Shown here: positions 25,914 through 38,264 of the stretch, one piece after another
Layout: every line of letters begins with the position of its first letter
How positions within the stretch are numbered: the first letter of the stretch is position 1
NCBI GenBank assembly: GCA_002189035.1
Contig: NEEC01000014.1
Location: 1,676,501 to 1,740,500 of the forward strand
Direction of reading: 5' to 3'
Source: Utricularia gibba
Lineage: Eukaryota > Streptophyta > Magnoliopsida > Lamiales > Lentibulariaceae
Length of the DNA stretch: 64,000 bases
Made by a program: the position numbers and the translations under genes
Notes under the pieces: model-generated
Seen by the model: only the letters and a program-made list of their open reading frames with translations
Told to the model about the DNA's origin: nothing
Databases searched by the model: none

Positions 25914-27938
25914 TGTTTCCCGGATACGCTGCAATTTACTCAAGACTTTGGAAAAAGATGGTTGTTCCTGTGTTGTAAGTTGTAACCTAAGTCTATGTCA
26001 TCTCCCCCAATTGGCTGGCGTTTTTGTAATATGCAACTGGAAGCAAACTCAGTAGAGTTTGCAGTGTGCAATATCTGCATACTTGTGTTCCTCAGATGGA
26101 AAGCAGTTGTCCTTCAATCTTGGGGAGTACAAGCGAAGAAACTTCTCTGCTATTGATCTGTGTTGTAGCACCATAACCGTCACACACGCCATGACAGAAA
26201 TAGCCTGAGATCAAGACAAGCAACGGCGGTTGCCCAATTCTTTCAGGTGCACTATAAAACAGAGGTTATTACAAGCCATTAGAGTCGGTATTCGTTGTCC
26301 AAACATGTGCAGTTTCCGACCGTAGAAAACCTAAAAAAAAAAAGAAAACCTGTTAATTTAAAAGGAGCCTCTGAACATGCGAAAACAAGGTCAATTTCCA
26401 GGCCGTTGCATTACTATGCCTGATAGAACTGAGGTTAAGTTCCTTTCGGAAGAAGGGCAGCGTCAAACGCAAGACAAGAAAATATCTGTTTAAGTTTCCA
26501 ATCGTGACTTCCACCCCTCACCCCATTCTCCAGCCAGTAAATCTCAATTCATACGTCTATTTCATTTCTGGTAGAGGAGCCAATGATGTTTTGGAGAAAC
26601 CTGCTCACTCTCAACACCCCGCTTCCTTGGATCTTGATAATGTAGGATAAAAAGGAGTGCTCCCATGATCAGAAATCAGAGGCTACCCTGAAAATCCCAC
26701 GTCGTCATTTGAGGAGTTGGTTGGCGCAATTCATCAAAACTTGCTACTGCCTAGAAAACCAAGGGTGAGTACCAGGCATCTTTTAAGTACAGGAGGAGCC
26801 TGTGGAGAATAGAGATTATGAGCTTTGCCGGGGTAAAGGGATCGAAGATGAGAACATCCACTTTATGCACCAGGCAATTGCCCATCTTCAGATGATGCTT
26901 TTTTTTGATTGCCAGAACAACGGGAGGCCTGATTCCGGCGGCCGAAATGGAGTTGGAAACCATATGAATGTCACCTTCCCATGTTGAATTCATGTGATTC
27001 TTTAGTTACTGCTCCAGTTTGTTCGAGGCTGCTAAAAGTTACTCATTTCAATCATCAATTATTATGCTGGTTGGGACCAAGATCTATTTTTTTGCAGCCA
27101 TTAATTGACTGAGGATACATTCACCGTACGGGAGTTTTACCGCATTAGTAAGCGATCTTTTGATGAAGAACGAATCAAGGACAACATAACCTCCGACAAA
27201 CTTGTCTTCATCAGGGCTACACATCTGCTCATTTCAGGCATCATGTCGTGTTTCAGGTTATGTAGCTACATTAAATATGATGGGCACCTTGATAACTAAT
27301 AAATAAGAATTAAAGTTGTCTTCTTGATGCATAGTCAGAGGCGGGGACTGGGATTCCGGTAGAACGTGCCACGATGCAGAGCTACCCAGAGAAGCCATTG
27401 CCTGCTCAGTCCTCGCACAAAGGCACATGACAAAAGATTTGAATAAAAATATGTTAACTAAATCCTCAAACTCGTAAAGTTGAGATATTTCTTTCATTCA
27501 TTTGGATTGCTTTTGTTATAAATGAGCGATGGCCGACAAAACCTGTTTGGAAATAATTGTGGGTAGGGATATAAATTTTTATCTGGTACTGCTACTGGTC
27601 CCGGAGCATGAGCAATTACCAGCCGACTAATTATTTTTCATGACTTGATGCCTTCAAGAAAAGCTGCTGAAGCTCTATAAGAAGGAACTCGGCCGGGTCC
27701 CATTCTCTCAATCTATCTCATTCTCATCTCTTATAGAAAATCCTCTCGCTGTCAATCTGCAACGAATTTCCATCCCATCTCTCTCTTGTTGCTTCTCATG
27801 GAAATTCTGTCCCTGTCCTAAAAGGGAGTTTGGGTTTTTTCCTTATTTCTCACTGGTATTTTAGGTGCAGACACTATCCCCCAGAATGCCGAGATTCTTT
27901 GCTTTTCAAGCCATAGCTAATTTTTGCTGAAGAGAAAA
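25914..27938. other. 2-kb region without a recognised gene
   Basis: It holds the 3' flank of the small gene and, from about 27660, a pyrimidine-rich leader for the transporter starting at 27939. In between, only short open frames on both strands are seen, none with a known motif. No repeat was recognised. Confidence 0.45.
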
Positions 27939-30246
27939 ATGTTGGGTTTCTTGAGTAGGAAAGACGTTAGAAAGATTCTCAAGCGAAAGGACAGTGATGC
28001 TGGTGAAAGAGGTTAGTGTTTTGATCAATCACATTTGCTTGTGAAAGAATCTTAGCTTTTTCTTATTGCTGTTTGTAAGTACTCAGGAAGCGTGTTTTTC
28101 GAGTCGAGGTTGTTCTTATTGGTTTGGTGATTCGCAGAACAACCAAAAGTGAAGCAAACCTCTTGATTGCTCCAACCCAGTCAAAAAATTTGAAATTTTT
28201 CTGTTGATTTTGGTATTCAGTTCCTTCGCGTGCGTCCCCCATCTCCAGATGCGTAATTTGAATTGTGTGTATCAAAATATCCTGCCCTTTCGGCTCTTTG
28301 ATAGCATACTTCAGTAATCTGCGGATGCTGCTCCTCCATTGACCGACAAAGAAGGTGATTGCTAGCCATTGCCGTGTGTTTTGCACACCTAACTCTTAGA
28401 TCATGACTGTAGCCCACGTGAAGCTGACTAATGAATTCCTTGGGGAATTATCAATCCGCTTTCATTACAGTGGAGTAGATAAAAATGATCCGTTCGTGTA
28501 AATCCATCTTGATCCTATAACAGTGGATTCTTCTGTTTCTTTCCTCACATGATTTAATGATTTACAAGTGATCCAATGTGCAAAGAACCTTGGATGTTTG
28601 AGATGGTGAGTTGGGGTTGTTGGTATGGAGTCTATATTATATCCAGGAAGAGCAACAACTCCATGTAGACATTTTTCTCTTCCTTGTCTTATTAGCCTGG
28701 CTTGGCAAATGGTCCCAATCCTTCACCATGCTGCAACTAACATGGATTGAATGACATTATCTGCAATCTTCTCACAGGAAGAGCTTTGGAGGAGATCAGA
28801 TCCTCTTTGTTTAGTAAACTATGGTTCCTTGGCAGCACAAAACATCAAGCGCAATCGTTATGGCGTCTCACGGGTGCTCTTACATTCAATTTTTTGATTT
28901 CTGTTAGTATCATCCTGATGAACAAACTGGTAAACCGCACATATCATCCCCTATATCATGTTAGTGTTACTTATTCCAGCTCTTAGTCTCTAATCTTTGC
29001 TTTTTCTGGACAGGTACTTGTCAAGACAGGCTTCAATTATCCCATTTTCTTGACGTTCATTCACTATGCATCCAGTTGGTTGATCATGGCAGTTATAAAA
29101 GCTATGTCGATCCTCTCTTTATCTTCACCACAGAAGTCAACAAAATATACTTCCTTGATGTCACTTGGTGTAGTCATGTCCCTCTCCACTGGCCTTGCCA
29201 ATGTTAGTCTGAAATACAACAGGTGAGCACCTCCTCAGTATTAGGATTTCTTCCTCATTTTGTTGTTGCTGCAGTTCGTTTGATGCCATGTTCTCTGCCT
29301 ATCTTCCAGTGTTGGATTTTATCAGATGGCTAAAATTGCAGTCACCCCTGCCATTGTTTTAGCTGAATTTGCCCTCTTCAAGAAAAGCATTCCCATGAAA
29401 AAGGTATCCATAGATGACTACCAGTATGTGAGCATTCTCCTTCATATCATTATACAGTTCCCTTCTCCTGTTCCAGGTTCTTGCACTTACAGTAGTGTCG
29501 ATCGGAGTCGCCGTTGCGACGGTGACCGACCTCGAGTTCCACTTTTTTGGTGCTTGCATCGCCGCAGCATGGATCATCCCCAGTGCAGTGAACAAAATAC
29601 TCTGGTCTAGTCTTCAGCAGCAGGACAACTGGACAGCTCTAGCGTAAGCCATGGCTTTTGAGTTTGGTTCAGAGCAAGGGAGGATAACCATGTACTACTA
29701 CTTACAGAGCTCCCCTCTACCAACAGGCTAATGTGGAAGACGACGCCCATCACTCTCTTCTTCCTCGTGATGCTGATGCCGTATCTGGACCCTCCAGGTC
29801 TGCTCTCCTTCCAGTGGAGCCTCAGCAACTGCGCCGCCATCGGCAGCTCCGCCATTCTCGGATTCTTGCTCCAGTGGTCCGGCGCTCTGGCGCTGGGGTG
29901 AGCATCATCTCTCAGCAACATGACTCGTACACAGAGATCACATACTGTATTGGGATGCAGGGCGACTTCCGCGACAACGCACGCGGTGCTCGGGCAGTTC
30001 AAGACGTGCAGCATCCTCCTCGGCGGCTTCCTCCTCTTCGGCTCGAATCCGGGATTCACGAGCATTCTGGGAGCTGCCGTGGCCCTTGCCGGAATGTCAT
30101 TCTACACGTACCTCAACCTGCAGTCCAGAAACCAGTCGGCGAAGACGATGCTACCGGGGCAACAGACGTCCGCTCCGCTCCCCAAGTCCAAGCTCAACAA
30201 GGAGAAGGTGGAAGACTCTTCCCATGATGGAGACGAACGCGTTTGA
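27939..30246 (+). CDS. nucleotide-sugar/triose-phosphate translocator family transporter
   Basis: There are seven exons: 27939-28011, 28778-28929, 29014-29222, 29310-29403, 29477-29643, 29727-29897 and 29961-30246. They give 383 residues. The start MLGFLSRKDVRKILKRKDSD is followed by about ten hydrophobic segments. SVGFYQMAKIAVTP (about residue 145) and the late GQFKTCSILLGG stretch are typical of the plant NST-KT branch of the drug/metabolite transporter superfamily. These are Golgi or ER antiporters exchanging nucleotide sugars or related phosphates; the substrate cannot be read from sequence. A cytosolic Lys/Asp/Gly-rich tail ends the protein. Intron 1 is long (766 bases). The last exon and the end of exon 6 are more GC-rich than the rest, as in several genes here. 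Confidence 0.9.
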
Positions 30247-31883
30247 CTTGAAATACTTCTGAAATATATATTTTTAATATAAATCGATCTATTTAATTTT
30301 CATAATATTTAAAAATATAATGTGTTATTTTTAATCATGATTCATATTCATTTTATAAGAAATAAATTCAACTTATATATTTAATTTTCATGATTTTAAT
30401 TAATATTTTAAAGTCAAGTCGAATTCATCTAATGATTTACTCTTTGATCAATCATGTTTTACAATGAGTTGAATTATTTAAATCTATCGTAAATATATTA
30501 TGAAAAATAAAAATAATTTTTCATATTTAATATTTTTAAAATTATTGAATCCAACTTAAAAAACCATGAGATTTGATTGAAAAATTAAAATATTCATTTT
30601 AACTATGTTGTAATTTAATTTACTTTAAAGCATTAATTTAATCTCTTTACTTTCCTCATGTAAGATTCATTTTCTAATGAGAATCAAAACTAAATATTTT
30701 AGTTCTTTTAAATGTTAAAAATAAATAAATAAAATTAATGATAAAAAAATAAAAAGAAATTCATTCTTATTCCATTTAATATGTTTAATCCTGCACTTAA
30801 TATCTAGAACCTAAAGAATCTTGAAGGTTGAATTTGACTTGGATAGAGTTTTTCCAACTTGGAAATTAAAAAATAATACATGGATGATTTGGATCTTAAT
30901 TAGGGAATCTTTTTTTGTTTCCTATTTAAAAATATTTTTTTATTCTACCATGACATCCTAATTGAAACTAACCATGACCCATTACTTCTGAATTTTTCAT
31001 TCTTGGTTATTAAAAAAATAATATAATTATTTTTCCTCCCAATATAATATTTTGGACAAGAAGAATTATTACAAAAATAACAACTTTTCTTATATTATTT
31101 ATTATTTAATACAAGGTTGGGACTTGTTGAGTGGATGACTGGAAACAGTAACCGAGACACTAATTGCGCAATTAAAATCAGCATTAATTACCATAACCAT
31201 GAGAATATTATCTTCATTTTTCATTTATTTATTAAAAAAATACAGGTATTTTTTAATAAATATTTAATTAAAATAATATCATGTTTTATAGACATGCTTG
31301 AAAAAAAAATAAACAATCAAATCTAGCTTAATTAAAAAATTCATGTAGAAAAAAGTTTTGAATCGAAAAAATAAAAAATATTTCAAACGTATTGGATTTT
31401 TTCAATAAAACTATTCGAAAAAATATTATTAAATAAAAATGTGAAAAATCAATGATTTTGGAGAAAAATTTTATGCATAAATAACAAATTCATTGCATAA
31501 TTTAGAACATATTTTTGAAAAGCATGTGTAACAAATGTGATTTTTGATATATACGTTTTTATAAACAAATCTCTATAATCCAATTTACTTGTCTTATTAA
31601 AAAAGGGGGTTATTAGGGGGGCTGGATTGTTTTCATTGGAAGGCCACGAGAGTGAAAATAATGATTATTTCCGGATATTTATTGTTATTAGAATGTTTAT
31701 CGTTATATTAATCAATATCGCAAATAATTACAAATGGGGGTTGATTCCTATACGACGTCGCATGGTAGCCAGTGCTTACCATAATTACATGATCCGTCTT
31801 AGACCCCTATACATGTAATGTGACACTAAAGTTGTGATTAACTACTAACTGGGTCAGAGAGGCAACTTCATTCATTCATTCAT
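30247..31883. other. 1.6-kb AT-rich intergenic region
   Basis: It consists of long AT-rich stretches with poly-A and poly-T runs and no recognised gene. (TTCA)n repeats occur at about 31866-31884, directly before the TATA box of the next gene. Confidence 0.5.
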
Positions 31884-31889
31884 TATAAA
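31884..31889 (+). promoter_or_regulatory. TATA box of the HD-Zip II gene
   Basis: TATAAA in CATTATAAAGGC lies 62 bases upstream of the ATG at 31946. Transcription would start near 31915. Confidence 0.55.
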
Positions 31890-31945
31890 GGCGTGGTGTG
31901 GCGTGGCGCATCTTCTTCTCATGTGTGGAAGGATCGCCAATCGCC

Positions 31946-32782
31946 ATGGAAGTTGAGGAGGAGAAGGTTGCTCTGGGCCTGGGGCTGGGGCTGGGGCTCG
32001 GGGACTACGCGGCTGGCCGGACGCCGGGGGCCGCCAAGAAACGGGTGCTGCTTGTGGATCTCTCCTTCCCGCTTCACAAAAGCAGCAGCGATGGAACGAC
32101 GAGCGCCGAGGATTCGAGCCAGAATCAGGATTGCAAGAGCAGTGGGTTTTTCGGGGGAAGGAGGAAGTGGATGGGAGTGGCGGGTTTTTGAAGGAGTTTG
32201 GTCGGAAGAAGCTGAGGCTTACCAGAGATCAAACCACTTTGCTGGAAGAAAGCTTCAGACATCAGACTACTCTCAACATGGTATTAGTGTTGAGTGAATC
32301 AATCGTATCTGTCTGTATTTGTGTATTTCCATTTTCTGTTTTCAAGGAAAAAAAAAGCTGGGAGTACGATATAAAGACTAGGGAGTTGTTGGTTCACTTG
32401 ACAGGCTGAGAAACAGGCTCTAGCAGAGAAGCTGAAACTGAAACCTAGACAAGTGGAGGTCTGGTTTCAGAATCGGAGAGCGAGGTAGCGTCGAGATCCA
32501 AAATTTGATTCTTTTTTTCAATTCTAAATGATCTGGAAGAAGAGTCAACACTCGACTAAATGCAGGACTAAGTTGAAGCAGACGGAGGTAGACTGCGAGT
32601 TCCTGAAGAAGAACTGCGAGAGGCTGTTGGAGGAGAATCGCCGGCTGAAGGAGGAGTTATCGAAGCTCCGGAAAGGTCTACCTGAGTTCCTGCGGAGCCC
32701 CTCGGTGCCCGATAAGACAGGGAAGCCTGAGCATAGGGGTGGCCGGGAAAAGCAGGCGGTGGTCCCGGAACACCAACCCTAA
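31946..32782 (+). CDS. HD-Zip class II transcription factor, frameshifted in exon 1 and with an atypical C-terminus
   Basis: There are three exons: 31946-32280, 32405-32484 and 32566-32782. The N-terminus carries a repeated [10 protein letters not shown] stretch, EAR-like as in other class II members. The homeodomain begins [18 protein letters not shown] and ends [11 protein letters not shown], split by an intron in that last Arg as is usual. The leucine zipper follows directly ([15 protein letters not shown]). The exon-1 N-terminal frame (stop 32191, 81 residues) and the homeodomain frame differ by one base. One extra G in the GGGGG run at 32153-32157 would join them as FFGGKEEVDG and give 210 residues. 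After the zipper the class-typical CPSCE redox motif is missing in all frames. It is likely a nuclear regulator of the shade or auxin type by family. Confidence 0.82.
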
Positions 32783-34462
32783 TGATCACCGTAGACGGCT
32801 TCAGTACCATTCTTCTGCTCATTTTGGGCTATGTCTATTCTTTTAAGCAGTCATCTGTACAATCCCATAACAACACGAACTCCGACAACATTTCCTACCT
32901 GTATCAGATTCTGCATTTCCCATTCTGGGAACACAGAGAGGGTTAACGTCATTCCATGGCTGCTCGATCATTAGGGTTTCATGGATAAGCTTGAGGGTGA
33001 AATATCAGATTCAGCATGAAGCAGGATGGCCAATCATAACACACCAAAAGATCAAAGTCAATGCTACAGTAACACTCGGGGTTTGGATGATAATACGATG
33101 ATTTAAGATGGAAGACCTTGGCAATTAATTAACTACAAAAGCCGTGGCAGCAGTTCTTTCCCAGAGTGATGAGCTACCAGCCATCGTCTTAGGCCAATAA
33201 TTTGATTAAATTTGGGGCAAAAATCAGCAGAATCTACTGCCATAGCTTCTATTGAACCCTAATCCCCAAGAAATCAACGAAGCTTTTAAGAATTCCATAA
33301 TCACCACTATTGAGAAACGGAAATGGAATGGTGTGTTGTAAGAAGGTGAAAGAGGTCCATCTGAAGTCGCCCAACTGATGTAAAAATTCCCATCACAGTG
33401 AATTGTTTATGTGCCCTAGCTCCCTCCTAGTTGATTCCTTACGTGGGGCAACTGCCACCGGAAGGAGTTGACCAGAGATGCCGGCCGACAAAAAGAGAAA
33501 GCCGGTAACTATTTATTTGGTGACTTCAAGTAGCAGCAGCACAAAACTCTTAAATGCAGTTGCCAAAGCCTATGTTCGTAGCCCATGTTGTGTTACCTTG
33601 CATCTGTTTCATCCCATCTACAATACAATACAATAGAGCAGCTACAGCCCCAGTTCACAATAATTATTGTACGACATAGTAGAATTATGCTACATGAGCA
33701 GAGACATATATCCTCTTTTCACCATGTCAACTGCTTCCCAATCCCAAGAACCACCAAACAAAACCCGGTTCCACTTGAGAAAAAAAGCGAATTTTTGTTC
33801 CTGTATGATTCACATCAGAAGTCCTAACAGAGATGTGGCATCACTAACATGGGAGCAGTATCAGTTTGTGTGTGAAATACAAGTTGAATGTAAAGATTGA
33901 TGAATTTTTTCACAAATATCACAGAATGATCAAATTTCCAATCGAAAAGTAAAGAAAAGATAGTATAAAAGTACATAGAAAAAAAGATGAGCATTGTTAT
34001 TGCATCTTATTTTCAGAACATTTGTCGCTGTACACGAATCGTGTTTATATTGCTGCATTGAATGTAGATGTTTTGGCATGTTTGTTTAAGCAGCAAGGGT
34101 CACAAGGATTGAGCTGAAAATCTAAGTAAACTACGAGATAATCCAGTAATATTCAAACCCACAACCCCCACCATCTGAATTGCCAAATGACCAGGTTATT
34201 GATAATCATCTTACGACAGAAGTATCTGCTCTGACTCTTGTTGGGTGAACGGTTCCTGTCTGGGTGATGCAGATGTGGTGATTGCAAACCTTCAAAACTC
34301 GTTATCCTGATTTTTAAAACAAAAAATGCTCCTCCCAATCATCACCATTAGATCAGGTTCAAAAATACGGGGTGCATAACCTAGCAATTGCTGTTGCTTC
34401 CTTGTCATTCTCAAAGAAATCATAATGGGAAGGTGGAGAGACCATCGAGGTAGGCTCGAGTA
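32783..34462. other. intergenic between convergent HD-Zip and RRS1 genes
   Basis: Both genes end here. About 1.7 kb of mixed composition; no open frame has a recognised domain. Confidence 0.45.
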
Positions 34463-36586
34463 TCACTTCGACTTTCGGTTGCTTGACGGGCGATTCTTGG
34501 AACTTTTCTTGAAAGATTTATTACTGTTTCTGTTGAACTTGTTCGAGGTTGATGCTCCTCCTTGTTTCCTTTGCCGCTTTTCTTTCTTCACATTGTACAT
34601 GTTCACAGCCTGCAATCCAGGAAAAAAGAACAAGCAACTTAAACGACAACATGATGATTCCGAGTACTTAATATAGAAAAAGAACATGCAGCTGCAAGCA
34701 CCTTCTCTACGTTAAGGACATCATGAGAGTTCTTTGAAATCAGTTTATTCAAAACTTTCTCCGTTTGTTGCCTCTCCAAGGCACCCATTCCAGAACCTTC
34801 CACAGCTGGTAAGAACTGCAAGAGCAATAGACAGATAAATTGGTTCAAACAACTTAAATAATTCGAACTGAGAAAATATCACTTATTCAGGAGCCTTAGA
34901 AAAACCTTGCGATACTTCTTTTCATGCTTGGGAGGTTTTTCATCAGCAAATTTTTTGTCAAACTTTCCACCACTAGCTGTTGCAGTCGATGCCATCCCAG
35001 CAACATTTTGTAACTCCTCCTTGCTTATCTTTTTAGGCTTCGCCTGGGTACCCGTTATTGGTAATGCAGCAGCCGCAAGTTGGACATGGCTGTCATTCAC
35101 AAAACTGTTTATCAGGATCTATTGCATCTCATAATGCAACATGGCTTCTTATGCATACATGAAAGTTGAGCAAGTAGAAAGAATTACTTAATGTTTCAAC
35201 ACTTTTTTGTTCTACCGTCAGTTTTAAAGTTAAGTATAACCATGAGCATGCATTATAAATATTCTTGCAGGAATGCAACAAGATGTCAACAGCTTGATAT
35301 AATAGGAAGAAAGGATTGCCTTGGCAGTGCACCCATCTTTGAGGCTTGTTTCAGATTTCGTAACCTATTATTCTCTTGCTTCTCAACTCTGCCTTTCTTT
35401 TCTTTCAATCTTTGCTCAAAAGGATCTGTCCCAGGTTCTGAGAACGTAAAAGCATTATGTTTTCAGTTCAAAATCTTTAAACCAGTTTGTGCTAGAATCA
35501 ATATGCTACGTATAACTTGTAGCATGAAAATAGAGTTGATATACGAAACAAATGCAATCTATTGAAGCATGAAAAAGTTGAAACAAATTCACTGAAATAT
35601 TCACGCATACCATCAGTAGCCTTTGCCTCAATGATTGGTATATCATTGTCATCATTTACACGATCATATCCATGACGGCGCTTCCAAGTCCCAACTTGTT
35701 CATCGAAGACCAGCTTTTCCTTCTTACGCTTATTGATGCCTTCATACAAGATAACGGAAAATGTCAAAACCCAAGTAGCCACCCACCAGCTTTTTGTGAC
35801 AAGATTTTTAGAATAACATCACGGATGTGGCAGATCTAAACCAAACTATACACCACCAAGAATATTAAAATTCTCCAGCACCACGTTAATCAGAAAATGA
35901 ATAAAGTATTGTTATGCGACTTGTGCGGCACCTTTCTTAGCAGCAAACTGTTCCCACTTCGTCGGAGGCTTAGGCTTTGGGAGCTGGAAAACAAAAACAA
36001 ACAACGGCAGAATGAATTAAATACTCTTATACGGGAAACATGAAGCAACGAATGAGCAAATGCATCAACTACAACAAAGCAATCATTTCGACTGGAATAC
36101 AATTGTCAGGCAAGAAACAGTGCGAGCCAATTTCATGATGTGATTAAATTAAAATATGTTGCAAGAGCATTTTTTAGAGCCACCCACACAAAAGTGAGTG
36201 GAGGAAAAACCATCATAAACAATATAAGTACGCAGTCAGCCAAAAAAAAGAACTCACGGGTTTTGATCGGGGCATCCTGGTAGTAGGAGGGGGCAATTTA
36301 ACAATGGGGCCATCAGGGTCCGGCGTAGAGGGCAAATTAAAAAGGGCATCGGCAACTGCTTGAGCTAATACTGTCCCTTGTTCCAGCGCTTGAGTGACAA
36401 GCTCCTCCCTGCTAAATACCACAAAAAAAAAAACCAACAGAATGTGATATGGTAAGTATTCGGAGTCAATATGCTAGCGAGAGCGGAGGAGAACGAGGAC
36501 CTAGAAGACTTGGAATCGAAGTTGTAGTGCGGATTGAAGGCCATTAGATTACCCAAATCAACCTCGCACGAAGACGCCTCGGCCAT
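34463..36586 (-). CDS. RRS1: ribosome biogenesis regulatory protein RRS1
   Basis: There are eight exons: 36586-36501, 36408-36258, 35983-35932, 35739-35611, 35437-35320, 35089-34906, 34815-34702 and 34609-34463. They give 326 residues (Arabidopsis about 320). RRS1 is a nucleolar factor that, with RPF2, brings the 5S RNP into pre-60S particles. Conserved blocks: [85 protein letters not shown], then a very basic Lys/Arg/Ser tail. The start at 36586 ([13 protein letters not shown]) fits the family; an in-frame ATG at 36637 would add 17 residues. The intron after exon 5 uses a GC donor. The frame is intact. Confidence 0.95.
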
Positions 36587-36689
36587 AGTTGGAAAAGTCC
36601 CGTTCAGCGGAAAATCAGATGATATCGAGGGAGGCACTGGAACTCCAACGAAAAAACTCGGAATGAACGACCAAAATCAGATTCCCCGA

Positions 36690-36810
36690 AGGGTTTTAGC
36701 AATTAGGGTAAGAGATGAGGCACACCCCCAATTGTGTCCAGGAAAGCCCAATTACATTCGGCCTCAATTAATGGGCTTCAACACGGCACTCCAATGAAGT
36801 TAAAGGCCCA
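36690..36810 (-). promoter_or_regulatory. site II (TGGGCY) elements and telo-box-like motif of RRS1
   Basis: On the RRS1 strand there are three TGGGC cores (about 36746-36750, 36772-36776 in the opposite sense, and 36805-36810) and AAACCCT at 36690-36696, all within 230 bases of the start codon. This combination is a known signature of plant ribosome-biogenesis and ribosomal-protein promoters driven by TCP factors. Confidence 0.55.
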
Positions 36811-37146
36811 ACCCAAGTGGGTTTTATTCACCAACCGCCATAAACGGCCATAATTCGCGGGGTGCAGTCAAACAGTAGCCGTCCAAGATGGCATTTCCCT
36901 CCGCCGTACAAGAGGAGGCCCCCACTCCCCGGGAAATTCAAACAAGTACAAGAATGGAAGCGCAGGGTACCTCCCGCAGTGGTGGCGGTGTAATAAAAAC
37001 CGTGGTAATAATAATTAATCATGCAGCAAAATAATAATTAATAGTCATGCAAAGCTTTAACTTCCAAGTCAACAAGAACATCAAGGATCCCTCGTGATTC
37101 CTCTCAATAAAAATTTGCTTTATCTTTTTCCAGCAGGGCGTCTCTC

Positions 37147-37161
37147 TATATATATATATAC
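37147..37161 (+). promoter_or_regulatory. TATA box within a (TA)n run, MYB60-like gene
   Basis: CTCTATATATATATATACAC lies about 60-70 bases upstream of the ATG at 37219 and is followed by a GA-rich leader. Confidence 0.5.
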
Positions 37162-37218
37162 ACAGGGAGAGGGAGAGAGAGAAAATGCTGTGTGATCATC
37201 ATCTGGAGGAGAAGGAGA

Positions 37219-38264
37219 ATGGGGAGGCCTCCTTGTTGTGAGAAGGTGGGGATCAAGAAAGGGCCGTGGACGCCGGAGGAGGACATCGTTCTTGTCTCCT
37301 ATATTCAGGAACACGGCCCCGGGAACTGGAGGGCGGTGCCCACAAACACCGGTAAGTTTGGCATTTCAGTGCTGGGCAGTGGATTTGTGATGAAAGGGGT
37401 TTTGGATTAGGGTTTGGGTTGAAGTGGAGGAGTGTTTTGGTTGCAGGGTTGCTGAGGTGCAGCAAGAGTTGCAGGCTGAGATGGACGAATTACTTGAGAC
37501 CGGGGATCAAGAGGGGAACTTCACTCCTCATGAGGAAGGGATGATCATTCATCTCCAAGCTTTGCTGGGGAACAAGTGGGGGGCTCTTCCTTCTTCTTGC
37601 TTCTGTTCTTTGGTTCTGGTTTGATTGATGTTTATGTTACTGAATGTTGGTGTGTTTCCATGTCAGATGGGCTGCAATAGCCACCTACTTGCCGCAGAGA
37701 ACTGATAACGACATCAAGAACTACTGGAACACACACCTGAAAAAGAAGCTGAAGAAGCTTCAGTCAGACCAACAAATGCCCGCCGCCGCCGCCGCCGCTG
37801 CGGACCCCTCCACCACCGTCCACCAGTTCATGAAAAAAGCATCATACGCCGGCGGGGAATCCACCGCCGCCGACGACAAAACCCACCATCTCCATCCCAC
37901 GGTCTACGCCTCCAGCGCTGAGAACATATCCAGACTCCTAGAGGGCTGGATGAGATCCTCTTCCCCCACCCCCATCCCCAGCTTTTATCAAACCCAAGTC
38001 AATGCCGATCGCAGCGATGCGTTCGATGGGGTTCTCCTTCCCGACCATCAACCCCATCAGAGCAGCGTGACCAGCGGCGGCGGAGGATTCGATAAATCCT
38101 CCTGCGACTCCAGCCAAAAGGGATCGGAGGCCATTGATCATCAAGCCAGGACTAAAATGGAAGGCGACAGCCATCCGCCATTGTCTTTTCTCGAGAAGTG
38201 GCTGCTGGATGAAATCTCCGGGCACGGTGAAGGTGCAATGGAACTCCCATCATCATTATTCTGA
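37219..38264 (+). CDS. MYB60: R2R3-MYB transcription factor, subgroup 1 (MYB60-like), frameshifted in R3
   Basis: There are three exons: 37219-37351, 37447-37575 and 37667-38264. The start [22 protein letters not shown] and the R2/R3 text [38 protein letters not shown] and [20 protein letters not shown] are those of MYB60/MYB30/MYB96 relatives. The protein ends with [10 protein letters not shown] before a short tail. In exon 2 the frame for LRPGIKR does not continue into GNFTPHEEG. The GGGG run at 37513-37516 needs one more G (AAG AGG GGG AAC). As written, translation would stop inside R3 after about 77 residues; repaired length is 286 (Arabidopsis MYB60 about 280). MYB60 acts in guard cells; other subgroup-1 members control wax and drought responses, so the exact orthologue is uncertain. 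Confidence 0.87.

Noticed and set aside
31946-32191. Treating the HD-Zip exon-1 frame change as a short intron
   Set aside because: No GT-AG pair of plausible length (above about 60 bases) removes the shift without deleting homeodomain residues. A one-base loss in the G-run explains it fully.
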